A DNA stretch of 64,000 bases, taken from positions 1 through 64,000 of the forward strand of contig NZ_MBTG01000011.1 of the NCBI RefSeq assembly GCF_002027705.1. The letters run 5' to 3'. This document shows positions 1 to 7,962 of the stretch, one piece after another. Numbering within the stretch: the first letter of the stretch is position 1; every line of letters starts with the position of its first letter. The position numbers and the translations under genes are program-made. The stretch comes from Paenibacillus ferrarius. Its GTDB lineage: Bacteria; Bacillota; Bacilli; Paenibacillales; NBRC-103111. The notes below the pieces were generated by a model. It was not told where the DNA came from. It searched no databases and saw only the letters and a program-made list of their open reading frames with translations.

Positions 1-484
1 CACCTCCGGGCGGAGGCCAGGCGCCGTAGAAGCGGCGCAGCAACACAATTTCGCCCAGATGATATGAGTTGTGGGACGCGATATTGCGCAGCAGTCCTGC
101 TCGGGTTTCAACTGGGAAATGTGGAAGTGGTTCGTCCAGTTGTGCCGTTTCTGCAATGGTGACAGCCCGGTCGACCCCATCCAGAAACATCTTGATATCA
201 GTTTGCCAAGACATCTCATCTTGAGGGCTTGTCTCTTCCGGCCAACTTCCCATGACGTTAGCTGGGAGCTGCGGTTTACGTCCTTCCAAATGCTCCAGCA
301 TGAATTGCTGCCAGTAATGCATGTGTCTCAACAGTTGATAGATACTATACGGCATGGCTTCATGTACGCGCCCAGCCAGTTCGGCATCAATGTCCGGTAA
401 AGCGCGGGCAATACGAATATGTCCGCGTTCCCCGACCAGCGATTTTACTAGGGCTTGTCCAAATAATTGATTTGCATCCGTCAT
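1..484 (-). CDS. DinB-family protein, C-terminus cut by window edge
   Basis: The reverse strand is open from an ATG at 484 to the window edge (161 codons). The product begins MTDANQLFGQALVKSL and contains an early 'RHMHYWQQFMLEHLEG' segment and a late 'IASHNSYHLGEIVLLRR' segment. In DinB/YfiT-like four-helix proteins two such histidine-bearing helices supply the metal-binding His residues. The family includes damage-inducible proteins and bacillithiol- or mycothiol-dependent transferases; which activity applies cannot be told from sequence. AGGAGAGG lies 8-10 bases before the ATG and fixes the start. The 3' end is missing only because the window starts here. Family assignment is fairly sure, function is not. 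Confidence 0.75.
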   Translation of the reverse strand, partial: MTDANQLFGQALVKSLVGERGHIRIARALPDIDAELAGRVHEAMPYSIYQLLRHMHYWQQFMLEHLEGRKPQLPANVMGSWPEETSPQDEMSWQTDIKMFLDGVDRAVTIAETAQLDEPLPHFPVETRAGLLRNIASHNSYHLGEIVLLRRFYGAWPPPGG

Positions 485-583
485 GCGGAATCATCCTCTC
501 CTATAGGCTTGTTTGAGTTATTCTGTCTCTCAATTACTAATAACGCTGCTGTCCAATCTACAACGTTACTAATACTTTAACAA

Positions 584-898
584 CTAAAGGGTAGGAGTCT
601 CTAGAGGCTCCCCCTTGTACGACTTGATTATCAATGGAGCAGCAAGAAATTCCCGTGCTCGGCTCGCGAAAGTTTTGAGATGATCGGTCTTATTGTGTGA
701 GGCAACTGCGTCGAGGTTTTCCCATATTTCCACCATTGTGTAAGTGCATTCCTTTTCAATGTCCAAATACAGGTTGTAAGCAATATTACCGTTCTCGACT
801 CTGGAAGCGGCAATCAACGCTTTGACTTCCCGTATAAAATCGTCATTTCTGGCCGGATTTACTTGTAAATTGGCATGTAGAATAATCACAGTTGACAC
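584..898 (-). CDS. Antibiotic biosynthesis monooxygenase (ABM/YgiN-like) domain protein
   Basis: A 104-residue single-domain protein of the dimeric alpha-beta ABM superfamily. Visible features are an N-terminal strand (IILHANLQVNPA), a helix rich in charge (FIREVKALIAASRVENGN), the typical 'YTMVEIWENLDAVASHNKTDHLKTF' core, and a terminal strand. Family members include quinol monooxygenases such as YgiN and heme-degrading enzymes. The last gene of an apparent marR-nitroreductase-abm operon fits quinone or electrophile detoxification (inference). The GTG at 898 is only 2 bases from AGAGGAG (901-907); the in-frame GTG at 889, 11 bases away, is an alternative start. Confidence 0.8.
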   Translation of the reverse strand: MSTVIILHANLQVNPARNDDFIREVKALIAASRVENGNIAYNLYLDIEKECTYTMVEIWENLDAVASHNKTDHLKTFASRAREFLAAPLIIKSYKGEPLETPTL

Positions 899-928
899 AT
901 CTCCTCTGAAATTGGCGTGAATTTAATG

Positions 929-1567
929 TTACTTCCAAGTTATAACCTGATCGATAGGCAAACGAACCGATGGGTAACCGTTGTCTACAGCTTTGCCGAT
1001 CGATATTAGCATGACTGGAACGTAGCGCTCTGGGTCTAGTCCGAAGGCTTCAGCAATCTTGTCCTTTTCATATCCGCCGATTGCGTTGGTGTCATATCCA
1101 TGGGCACGGGCAACTAACATTAGTTGCATGGATACTAGCCCGCTATCAATTAGCACGGTTTCCCTGTTTACTTCTGGGGTCATTTGTTCATAATACTTGG
1201 ATATAGCCGCCAATTGCTTTTCTTTTACTTCCTTAGGCATAAACCCGAGTTCCACGGCCTTGCCATAAATCTCTTCTGCATAGTTGATGCTGTTCAAATC
1301 ACCGAAGATGGCGATAACCGCGGAGGAGGTTTCGACTTGTCTTTGGTTGAAGCGTGAAAGGGGGGCAAGGATAGTTTTGGCTTTGGGGCTTTCAATTATC
1401 AGGAAACGCCAAGGTTGCATATTGACGGAAGAAGGAGCCAAGGTAGCCTTTCTAAGAATTTCCGTCATTTCGTCCCGGCTGATTTTAACAGTTGGATCGT
1501 ATGTTTTAATGGAACGGCGCCCGGCAACAATTTGATTAAAATCGTTTGTGGTTAATGTTGTATTCAT
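929..1567 (-). CDS. Nitroreductase family protein
   Basis: A 212-residue FMN-dependent nitroreductase-fold protein, the usual length for the NfsB/YdgI group. The N-terminal 'GRRSIKTYDPTVKISRDEM' and 'ATLAPSSVNMQPWRFLII' match the FMN-phosphate and isoalloxazine contacts, and the C-terminal 'ARAHGYDTNAIGGYEKDKIAEAFGL' plus 'VMLISIGKA' is the standard second FMN segment. Such enzymes reduce quinones, nitro compounds or enones with NAD(P)H in the cytosol. The start ATG overlaps the marR stop by 4 bases (ATGA), so the two are probably translationally coupled. Physiological substrate unknown. Confidence 0.88.
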   Translation of the reverse strand: MNTTLTTNDFNQIVAGRRSIKTYDPTVKISRDEMTEILRKATLAPSSVNMQPWRFLIIESPKAKTILAPLSRFNQRQVETSSAVIAIFGDLNSINYAEEIYGKAVELGFMPKEVKEKQLAAISKYYEQMTPEVNRETVLIDSGLVSMQLMLVARAHGYDTNAIGGYEKDKIAEAFGLDPERYVPVMLISIGKAVDNGYPSVRLPIDQVITWK

Positions 1568-1998
1568 TCTTCATTTCTCCCCTTAGTAATATTATTTCGC
1601 ATGCGTTCAATCATGTGTGAGAAAAGTTTCTGTTCTTCCTCACTAAAACCTTGCAGCAGCTGTGCCATAAAAAGGATCTTTTCTTCTTGGTAAGCAACGA
1701 TTTCCTGTCGGCCAAGTTCGGTAAGTCTCACCAAGGTGAAGCGATTATCATCTGGATTATTGCGTCGTGTGACAATACCATCCCCCTCAAGCTGTTTCAA
1801 ATGCCTGGTAATTGCGGCACTATCGATTTGCAATTCTTTTTGTAAAGAGGTCTGATTGATTTCATCAACATGGTAAAGTTTTTGCAATAGCCGAAATCTC
1901 GATGGGCTTACACCGGTACAGTGTCCGAATTGAGAGATAAGCTGGATATAGAAGTTTTGAAGTTTATCAATAATGGAATTATCCATTGAATCTTTCAA
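1564..1998 (-). CDS. MarR family transcriptional regulator
   Basis: A winged-helix regulator of about 144 residues. 'TSLQKELQIDSAAITRHLKQLEGDGIVTRRNNPDDNRFTLVRLTELGRQ' contains the recognition helix and the wing with the DxR motif. I chose the TTG at 1998 (MKDSMDNSIIDK), which is preceded by AGGAGG with a 7-base gap; an in-frame ATG lies at 1986 and upstream ATGs lack a ribosome site. The only cysteine is in 'FGHCTG', not the N-terminal position of OhrR, so it is probably not a classical OhrR despite the divergent ohr gene. It overlaps the nitroreductase gene by 4 bases and probably represses its own operon. Confidence 0.85.
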   Translation of the reverse strand: MKDSMDNSIIDKLQNFYIQLISQFGHCTGVSPSRFRLLQKLYHVDEINQTSLQKELQIDSAAITRHLKQLEGDGIVTRRNNPDDNRFTLVRLTELGRQEIVAYQEEKILFMAQLLQGFSEEEQKLFSHMIERMRNNITKGRNEE

Positions 1999-2024
1999 GC
2001 TATCCCTCCTACCTTTAATATTAA

Positions 2025-2036
2025 TTGATATATCAA
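2025..2036. promoter_or_regulatory. Palindromic MarR-type operator
   Basis: TTGATATATCAA is a perfect 12-base palindrome 27 bases upstream of the marR start. A second, looser inverted repeat (CAATT, 5 bases, AATTG) follows at 2049-2063. Position and form fit a binding site for the MarR protein, placed to control the marR operon and perhaps the divergent ohr. Binding is inferred. Confidence 0.5.
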
Positions 2037-2218
2037 CGATTGATGGGTCAATTATATAAATTGGTTGAACACTTGTCAAGAAGAGTGTTACTGAAACAGA
2101 TGGAGGGAATGATATCGCATGAAGCAACAGAGAATGTAGGAGGATTTGTTACATTAACATAGGGAAATTTCTACAAGTGGGGAGCGATCAGTTATTAATT
2201 TAAAAGGAGAGATTATTC

Positions 2219-2647
2219 ATGGAAGCACTCTATACAGCGATTGTAACAGCCGAGGGCGGTCGCAACGGAAAGGTCACTTCGGTCGACGGAATATTAGAGC
2301 TTAATGTGCGCATGCCTAAAGCGCTAGGCGGCACCGGGGAGGAGGGTACGAATCCCGAGCAGCTGTTCGCGGCCGGGTACGCCGCTTGTTTTGACAGCGC
2401 GCTGAATTTGGTAGCACGGATGAAAAAAGTCCAGCATTCCGGGACGGACGTGACCGCGCATGTCAGCATCAGCAAAGCTGTCGACGGCGGATTCGAATTA
2501 GCCGCCCAGCTGCACGTGAATGTGGACGGAGTCGAGCGGGACCAGGCGGAAGAGCTCGTGAGAGCCGCGCATGGCGTATGTCCGTATTCCAGGGCAACTC
2601 GCGGCAATATCGATGTGAAGTTGGTCGTAAACGGACAGCCTATCTAA
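2219..2647 (+). CDS. ohr: Ohr/OsmC family organic hydroperoxide reductase
   Basis: A 142-residue protein of the Ohr subgroup that reduces organic hydroperoxides with a dithiol active site. Both redox cysteines are visible in their usual settings: 'AAGYAACFDSALNLVA' and 'AHGVCPYSRATRGNIDVKL'. The 'PEQLFAAGYAACF' helix and 'SNPPS'-like strands are typical. The start ATG has AAAGGAGAG 9 bases upstream. It is divergent from the marR-nitroreductase-monooxygenase operon, so an oxidant or electrophile response locus is likely. In Bacillus, ohrA is repressed by OhrR; here the neighbouring MarR lacks the usual sensing Cys, so regulation is uncertain. Confidence 0.92.
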   Translation: MEALYTAIVTAEGGRNGKVTSVDGILELNVRMPKALGGTGEEGTNPEQLFAAGYAACFDSALNLVARMKKVQHSGTDVTAHVSISKAVDGGFELAAQLHVNVDGVERDQAEELVRAAHGVCPYSRATRGNIDVKLVVNGQPI

Positions 2648-2654
2648 AAAGCAC

Positions 2655-2752
2655 GCTCTCTTGGGGGCTTGTGTTACGCCCCCGACAAATTCACATCCCA
2701 GTTCAATCAGCTTGTATTCGAGCAGGAACGGCATGCGCTTGTCCAGCCCCAT
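2655..2752 (-). pseudogene. Possible DJ-1/PfpI-family C-terminal remnant
   Basis: Read on the minus strand, this stretch encodes 'MPFLLEYKLIELGCEFVGG', which resembles the C-terminal 'TPFLLEDKLIELGG' motif of DJ-1/PfpI proteins. Similarity stops abruptly after GG, and no upstream part of the gene is present. Recognition rests on about 20 residues only. Confidence 0.3.
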
Positions 2753-2822
2753 TTTTTATTTCCCAACACCAAGGCACATTTTAAAGAAAAATTGAGTCGG
2801 ATATCACGCTAACGAGGAACGA

Positions 2823-2961
2823 GAGCATATAGGGCAGGCCGATGATAATTCGACTGTCCTCACTGCTGTTGAATGGCTAAATAAGATATTTGATTTAGTG
2901 GCATGACAAACTATACTTTGTCGGGTAACTGCGAACTTTTTTAAATCCTTGAACCAGAACC
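2823..2961 (+). mobile_element. IS6-family relic 1: transposase C-terminus and right end
   Basis: Codons 2823-2906 read 'EHIGQADDNSTVLTAVEWL...' and end 'FDLVA', the C-terminus of an IS6/IS431-type DDE transposase. The following bases run to a terminal inverted repeat at 2943-2961 (minus-strand reading GGTTCTGGTTCAAGG). About 90% of the 118 bases after the transposase motif match the relics at 7273-7666 and 49700-50002. The catalytic domain and left end are gone. It lies just upstream of the germination operon in the same direction as relic 2. Confidence 0.8.
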
Positions 2962-3074
2962 ATTTTTTGTATAATACACTTGAAACGATCATATCGCTTA
3001 TCAAGTTGAATATGAAAGCAGAAGCCATTACAACAGCGAAATATATTGGCGACTTCAGCGTAGTATCATAAAAT

Positions 3075-3105
3075 TGGATAATCCCCTTTTTATTGGGACA
3101 TACTT
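3075..3105 (+). promoter_or_regulatory. Candidate sigma-G (forespore) promoter of the ger operon
   Basis: TGGATA (3075-3080), an 18-base gap and CATACTT (3099-3105) fit the known forespore sigma-G pattern (TGnATA, 17-18 bases, CATACTA) that drives gerA-type operons in Bacillus. It ends 42 bases before the first start codon. This is a motif match only. Confidence 0.5.
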
Positions 3106-3146
3106 AGGCTGTGAAATGAGCTGAGTTATGGAAAGTAGGAGCGAGT

Positions 3147-4700
3147 ATGCGCTTATTCAACAAAGGGTGGAAGAGGTACTTAAAGACATCTGATGCTACC
3201 TCTGTATCTGAAGTTGGAATCCAAATACAACATTCCTCCCTACTGGACGATAATCTTCTTTACTTGACTTCGCTGTATGAAGAGTGCGGCGATATTGTAT
3301 TCCATTCTTTCGTGCTAGCGAATGGAATCAAGGCGGCTGTTGTGTATGCTCAGGGATTAGCGGACGAAGACTTGTTCCAGCATCAGATCCTCGAGCCTTT
3401 GCAGCACATCGAGCTGGGGAAAACGGAATTTCTGTCCCAGCTTGTTGAACAACTCACTGCCAAGGCAGAGCAGTTGACGGAGTGGTCGACCGTTATTGAG
3501 AGAATCGGTAGCGGACACCCAATTCTGTGGATAGATGGATCTAGTGCTGCATTTGCCTTCGGGATGACCAAAATCACACAACGAACTGTAGAAGAACCGG
3601 TGGCCGAATCAACGATTCGAGGGCCGCGTGAAGGGTTTACTGAATCAATCGGGGTGAACATCCCGCTGATTCGCAGAAGAATTAAAAGCCCAGAGCTTAA
3701 AATGATCAACATGACGATAGGGACTTATACGAAAACACAAATAACATTGGCTTACATGAAGAACCTGGCGGATCCCCATCTGGTGGCAGAAATGAAATTG
3801 CGAATTGAACGAATTCGCATCCATGGGGTTCTTGAGAGCGAAATGATCGAGGAATGGATTTCCGATAATCCGTACTCACCGTTTCCTCAGGTGTTACCAA
3901 CCGAGCGTCCGGATGTCGTTTGTGCCAATGTACTAGAAGGACGGCTTGCTGTCTTGATCGATGGGACTCCCTTTGTTTTGATAGCTCCAGTGGGGTTGTT
4001 CTCGCTGCTGCAATCAGCAGAGGATTACTACCAGAACGTAATTATGAGTACGTTTATCCGTTTGCTAAGATACGTCTTTTTCATCATATCGGTGCTACTT
4101 CCCTCCGCTTACGTTGCTATCACTACCTTCCACCAAGAGATGATACCGAGCGTTCTTTTGCTTAATATATCAAAATCAAGAGAAGAGATCCCGTTCCCTG
4201 CCCTTGTTGAGGCATTGATCATGGAAACTACATTTGAAGCACTGAGAGAAGCTGGGGTTCGCCTTCCGAAACAGGTGGGTGCTGCTGTCAGTATCGTTGG
4301 CGCCCTCGTAATTGGACAGGCGGCTACTTCTGCGGGTATCGTATCGGCCCCGATGGTTATTGTAGTGGCGATCACTGGGATTGCTTCTTTCATGATCCCT
4401 CGGTATACCTTGGGTATTCCTCTTCGATTAATCCGATTTCCTATTATGCTGATGGCAGGAACCCTTGGATTAGTAGGTGTGATCCTCGGTTTTATCGGTA
4501 TTATTCTGCATCTTTGCAGACTTAGCTCCTTAGGTGTCCCTTATTTAACACCTATTTCACCGACCCGCTTCAAGGAATTTAAAGACTTGCTGTTCCGCGC
4601 ACCTGTCTGGAAGCAGGAGCATCATCCTCAATTGAGCGGCTACCAAGAGCAGCAGAATGAAACTATAGGTCTGCATGATAAAGGAGAGGATACAACTTGA
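3147..4700 (+). CDS. GerA-family spore germinant receptor subunit A
   Basis: A 517-residue A subunit of a nutrient germinant receptor, which sits in the spore inner membrane and helps sense germinants. The N-terminal soluble half carries the family's 'STIRGPREGFTESIGVNIPLIRRRIKSPELK' motif near residue 155. The C-terminal half has about five membrane segments, with 'FPALVEALIMETTFEALREAGVRLPKQVGAAVSIVGALVIG' as the conserved signature. The ATG at 3147 has a TAGGAG site. The 3' end overlaps the B gene by 4 bases (TTGA). It is full length. The paralogue class (GerA, GerB or GerK) and germinant cannot be set by eye. Confidence 0.95.
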   Translation: MRLFNKGWKRYLKTSDATSVSEVGIQIQHSSLLDDNLLYLTSLYEECGDIVFHSFVLANGIKAAVVYAQGLADEDLFQHQILEPLQHIELGKTEFLSQLVEQLTAKAEQLTEWSTVIERIGSGHPILWIDGSSAAFAFGMTKITQRTVEEPVAESTIRGPREGFTESIGVNIPLIRRRIKSPELKMINMTIGTYTKTQITLAYMKNLADPHLVAEMKLRIERIRIHGVLESEMIEEWISDNPYSPFPQVLPTERPDVVCANVLEGRLAVLIDGTPFVLIAPVGLFSLLQSAEDYYQNVIMSTFIRLLRYVFFIISVLLPSAYVAITTFHQEMIPSVLLLNISKSREEIPFPALVEALIMETTFEALREAGVRLPKQVGAAVSIVGALVIGQAATSAGIVSAPMVIVVAITGIASFMIPRYTLGIPLRLIRFPIMLMAGTLGLVGVILGFIGIILHLCRLSSLGVPYLTPISPTRFKEFKDLLFRAPVWKQEHHPQLSGYQEQQNETIGLHDKGEDTT

Positions 4701-5800
4701 TCCCTCAGAAGATTTCCTCGAAGCAGATGGCTGTGTTTATGTATCCGGCTATTCTGGCCACATCCATTCTCGGTGTACCCAGCATCACGATGAAATTTGC
4801 GGGTCATGATATGTGGTTATCCCCAATTTACGCTTCCATTTTTGGTTTTTTGGCAATCCTGATAGCTTTCCGCCTTAATGTGAAATTTCCAGGCCAGTCC
4901 CTCATACAATGCAGCACAATTGTATTGGGCAAGGTCGGCGGCAAGATCTTCGGGCTGATTTATATGTTCTATTTGCCCCATTTGTGCGGAATCGTATTAA
5001 GAGAATATGGTGAATTTATCTTAAGTACAATTCTTCATCACACGCCCTTATTTGTTGTTATGGGCTCGCTGATGTTGTTCTGTGCCATGAATGTAAAGAG
5101 CGGAATTCAGGTTATCGCGCGTAGTAGTCAAATTTTGATCGTTATGGCATGGCTTCTTCTATTTTTTATATTGGTTTTACTCATCCCGGAGATGGATCCG
5201 AGCGAGCTGCTGCCTTTTGCTGAGAAGGGCTTAAAACCTTCTATTATTGGAGCGATTGCACCGGCAGCCTGGTTTTCGGAATATATATTTGTTTCTTTTT
5301 TTCTTCCCAGCATATCTGATTGTTCGAAGGCGTTCAAAGTTACGCTGTTGTCATTAGTTGTTGTATCAATTACGATGGTTGCCATTAATCTGTCTTGTCT
5401 TATGCTCCTCGGGGACTTAACAGATACGTTTGTGTACCCGGTAATGATTGCCGCACGCTATATCAGCTATGCGGATTTTTTCCAGCACATTGAATCCCTA
5501 ATTGTAGCCATCTGGATTTTCGGTATTTTTGTGAAAGTTTCGTTGTTTTTATATATTCATGCGGTCGCCACGGCACAATGGCTGAACATCAATGATTATC
5601 GTCCTCTAGTGTTCCCATTATCTTTTCTCACCGTTGCATACAGCTACTGGGTCGTGTCCAATCAGAGCGAGATGGGCACATTGTTAGGCGCAGGTGGGAA
5701 CATTTACACACTTACCCTACTGATCGTTCTACCGGGATTGTTATGGGCTGTTGCTGTCATTCGAAAGCAGGGAATAAAGGGGAAGGAAAGTTCCCTATGA
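4697..5800 (+). CDS. GerB-type germinant receptor subunit B (spore permease family)
   Basis: A 367-residue integral membrane protein with about ten predicted membrane segments, of the endospore germination permease family within the APC transporter superfamily. In receptors this subunit is thought to bind the germinant. Visible landmarks are the N-terminal 'ISSKQMAVFMYPAILATSILGVPS' and the central 'GLKPSIIGAIAPAAWFSEYIFVSFFLPSI'. It starts with TTG at 4697 after AAGGAGAGG and overlaps both the A gene (4 bases) and the C gene (4 bases, ATGA), so the three are translationally coupled. Confidence 0.93.
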   Translation: MIPQKISSKQMAVFMYPAILATSILGVPSITMKFAGHDMWLSPIYASIFGFLAILIAFRLNVKFPGQSLIQCSTIVLGKVGGKIFGLIYMFYLPHLCGIVLREYGEFILSTILHHTPLFVVMGSLMLFCAMNVKSGIQVIARSSQILIVMAWLLLFFILVLLIPEMDPSELLPFAEKGLKPSIIGAIAPAAWFSEYIFVSFFLPSISDCSKAFKVTLLSLVVVSITMVAINLSCLMLLGDLTDTFVYPVMIAARYISYADFFQHIESLIVAIWIFGIFVKVSLFLYIHAVATAQWLNINDYRPLVFPLSFLTVAYSYWVVSNQSEMGTLLGAGGNIYTLTLLIVLPGLLWAVAVIRKQGIKGKESSL

Positions 5801-7005
5801 GTACAGGGAAAAGGCTCCTCAGTCTTCTGATGCTTCTAGTCTTTGCTGTAGCTGCGGCAGGGTGTTGGGATCGCAGAGAGATCAATGACTTGGCTATCGT
5901 TCTAGCTGTTGGTGTAGATCGCAACCCGAATAATAACATATTGCTTTCGGTACAACTCTTTTTCCCAAAGGTGGCCGGGGGTGGTCCTCAAGGCAATACA
6001 GGAGGCAGCGGCGGCAATGCTGCAGGACAGACGATCATGATGAGTGCCGAGGGAGTGACCATCGCTGACGCCTTGACCCAACTGCAGCTTAAGCTGTCGC
6101 GCTCCTTATTTTGGGGACAAAGCGAGGTGATTATTATCGGGAAAGAAGCTGCAGCGAAGGGAATTCATTCCTATATCGATCTCTTCCTGAGATATATTCA
6201 ATTTCGTGAGCATGCTTATACCTACATAAGCAAAGATAAAGCTGTCGATCTGATCAAGCTGCAGCCCCCGTTGGAGAGAAGCTCTGCGGAAGTGCTTCGA
6301 GAGATGGGTAATTTGAAACTAGGTGCCCAGATTACCCTCAAAGAGCTTGCACAAAAAATAAATGGAGCCTCTCAAGCAGCTATGCTGACCCGTATTCAGA
6401 TTACTCCATTTGCCACTGCAGTTGATGCTACTCACAATAATATTAAAGTCGCCGGCATTGACATATTTAATAAAGATAAATTTGTAGGAAGCCTGGATGA
6501 GCAGGAAAGCTTAGGCATCCTTACGATCTGCAATGAGCTGGAGACGAAAATTTTCTCGTTTCCCCTTACTAAATCTGCAGATTATGTTTCGGTGAATCTG
6601 GTTCACTCGAAAACAAAGATTGTTCCTCACATTGATAAAAAAGGAATTTGGAGTATCGAGATGTTTGTTGAGATGAACGGAGAATTAGTGTTAAATACAA
6701 CCGATCAGCTGAACTTTGACCCCAAATTTGTTCAACAAATCAAACAAGCATGGTCCCACGCGATAAGCAGGGACATCGAAGCCAGTCTATTGCGTGTTCA
6801 GAAGCAACTCAAAACGGATGCCTTCGGATTTGCCAACGAATTTTATCGGCATTATCCCAAGCAATTTAACCAAGTCAAGGAACGATGGAATGATCAAGTA
6901 TTTCCCGAAATACAAGTCAATGCTCACATCAGCACACAAATTAATCGAATTGGCAAATCGACTGTCCCCCAAGGGGGCCCCGAGAGCTATATTCGTAAAA
7001 AATAG
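5797..7005 (+). CDS. GerC-type germinant receptor lipoprotein (Ger(x)C)
   Basis: A 402-residue lipoprotein subunit. The signal peptide 'LLSLLMLLVFAVAAAGCWDRREINDLAIVLAVGVD' contains the lipobox AAGC at about residue 23 followed by the diagnostic 'CWDRREI' of the Ger(x)C family. A glycine-rich stretch near residue 60 and the C-terminal helical domain follow. It anchors to the outer face of the spore inner membrane and completes the receptor. I chose the ATG at 5797 (MSTGKRLLS), which overlaps the B stop; an upstream in-frame start at 5743 would place extra residues ahead of the signal peptide. Confidence 0.94.
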   Translation: MSTGKRLLSLLMLLVFAVAAAGCWDRREINDLAIVLAVGVDRNPNNNILLSVQLFFPKVAGGGPQGNTGGSGGNAAGQTIMMSAEGVTIADALTQLQLKLSRSLFWGQSEVIIIGKEAAAKGIHSYIDLFLRYIQFREHAYTYISKDKAVDLIKLQPPLERSSAEVLREMGNLKLGAQITLKELAQKINGASQAAMLTRIQITPFATAVDATHNNIKVAGIDIFNKDKFVGSLDEQESLGILTICNELETKIFSFPLTKSADYVSVNLVHSKTKIVPHIDKKGIWSIEMFVEMNGELVLNTTDQLNFDPKFVQQIKQAWSHAISRDIEASLLRVQKQLKTDAFGFANEFYRHYPKQFNQVKERWNDQVFPEIQVNAHISTQINRIGKSTVPQGGPESYIRKK

Positions 7006-7018
7006 GAGGCGAGTATGC

Positions 7019-7243
7019 TTGAATGCATTCCCTGCTCTTGGAATGATTGTATTAGCTTTGGTGATCTACATGATGGAGGCGAGACATGAAAAAAGTGCCA
7101 AAGTGAAAGCAGCTATCGGAGGTATCTCCGTTATAGCCATGACCATTGGGATTCTACTTCTGTATTTCCCGGAATTGCCTGGGCCGACCGATTGGGTTTT
7201 ACCTTTATTCAATCCGTTGAATCGTATGATTGGAACAGAATAG
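7019..7243 (+). CDS. Small two-helix membrane protein, candidate germinant receptor D subunit
   Basis: A 74-residue frame starting with TTG at 7019, 9 bases after AGGAGG (7004-7009) and 13 bases after the GerC stop. The product begins MNAFPALGMIVLALVIYMMEA, has a short basic loop, then a second hydrophobic helix (ISVIAMTIGILLLYFP), and ends with a proline-rich tail. Small two-helix D subunits follow several Bacillus ger operons and modulate the receptor; assignment here is by position and topology. An ATG at 7015 uses the same ribosome site but gives only 24 codons. The gene is easily missed because its long frame overlaps gerC. Confidence 0.65.
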   Translation: MNAFPALGMIVLALVIYMMEARHEKSAKVKAAIGGISVIAMTIGILLLYFPELPGPTDWVLPLFNPLNRMIGTE

Positions 7244-7272
7244 ATCAAATGAATAGAAATCGCAAGGACGGG

Positions 7273-7666
7273 AGCTAAGGTCAGTGGAAGTATTTATACA
7301 GAGCCGGTGATTCTAAGGGGAAAACCATTGATTTCATGTTATCTGAAAATCGGGATATGCCGGCAGCTAAGCGCTTCTTTACAAAGGCTTTGACCTCTCC
7401 ACATACTCAAATCCCACGTGTAATCACCTTGGATAAAAATCCAGCATATCCACCAGCCATACAAGAATTAATAACTGAGAAAGCCTTACCAAAAGAAACC
7501 TTGATTAGACAGACAAAGTATCTAAACAACATTGTGGAGCAAGATCACCGGTTCGACTGTCCTCACTGCTGTTGAATGGCTAAATAAGATATTTAATTTA
7601 GTGGCATAGACAAACTATACTTTGTCGGGTAACTGCGAACTTTTTTTAAATCCTTGCACCAGAACC
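7273..7666 (+). mobile_element. IS6-family relic 2: broken transposase with internal deletion
   Basis: The plus strand encodes 'GQWKYLYRAGDSKGKTIDFMLSENRDMPAAKRFF', then 'VITLDKNPAYPPAI' (second catalytic Asp) and 'YLNNIVEQDHRF' (catalytic Glu), typical of IS6-family DDE transposases. Translation then jumps into the terminal segment out of frame. Comparison with the copy at 49700-50002 shows a deletion of most of the last 60 codons between two TTC triplets. The 5' third, including the helix-turn-helix and first Asp, is missing. The element ends at the inverted repeat 7648-7666 (minus reading GGTTCTGGTGCAAGG). Same orientation as relic 1. Confidence 0.85.
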
Positions 7667-7962
7667 CTGAAACTTAATATTTTTGAATATGGGTTGTACG
7701 ATGAGGAATATGGCTTTGAGCTATATGAGAATAGATCAATAATCAATGAGAATAGGTCATTGTTTTGAAAAAAATGATATCTTATAATTGCTTTAACGAA
7801 ACGAAATGAAAACGCTATCAACGTAAGGTGCGTCCTCTAATTCATCGATGACCTTTTGCGCTGCAGTAGAGGAGACTGCCATTTCGGCATTCCATATATT
7901 TTTATAGATATCGTTATGTGTCAATAAATATGTTGAATATACCATAAAAAAGGGAGCGTTAC
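7667..7962. other. Gene-poor stretch with possible coding remnants
   Basis: No intact gene. The minus strand between about 7795 and 7915 encodes 'AAQKVIDELEDAPYVDSVFIS', which loosely resembles extracellular Cache-type sensor domains. The plus strand just after the IS relic encodes 'IFEYGLYDEEYGFELYE' before stops. Neither can be assigned. The stretch also holds the cre-like site at 7807 and presumably the promoter of the importer operon, for which I see no strong -35/-10 pair. Confidence 0.3.
7807..7820. promoter_or_regulatory. cre-like site (CcpA catabolite repression)
   Basis: TGAAAACGCTATCA matches the Bacillus cre consensus TGWAARCGYTWWCW at all 14 positions. It lies 143 bases upstream of the sugar-importer operon, a plausible place for carbon catabolite control. 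CcpA binding is inferred. Confidence 0.45.

Noticed and set aside
2663..2683. GGGGGC/GCCCCC hairpin after ohr as a terminator
   Set aside because: No T-run follows, and it falls inside the possible DJ-1 remnant, so terminator function is not supported.
6794..7243. A 149-codon frame overlapping the end of gerC
   Set aside because: Its first half is a shadow of gerC. Only the part after AGGAGG at 7004 is protein-like and is annotated as the 7019-7243 gene.
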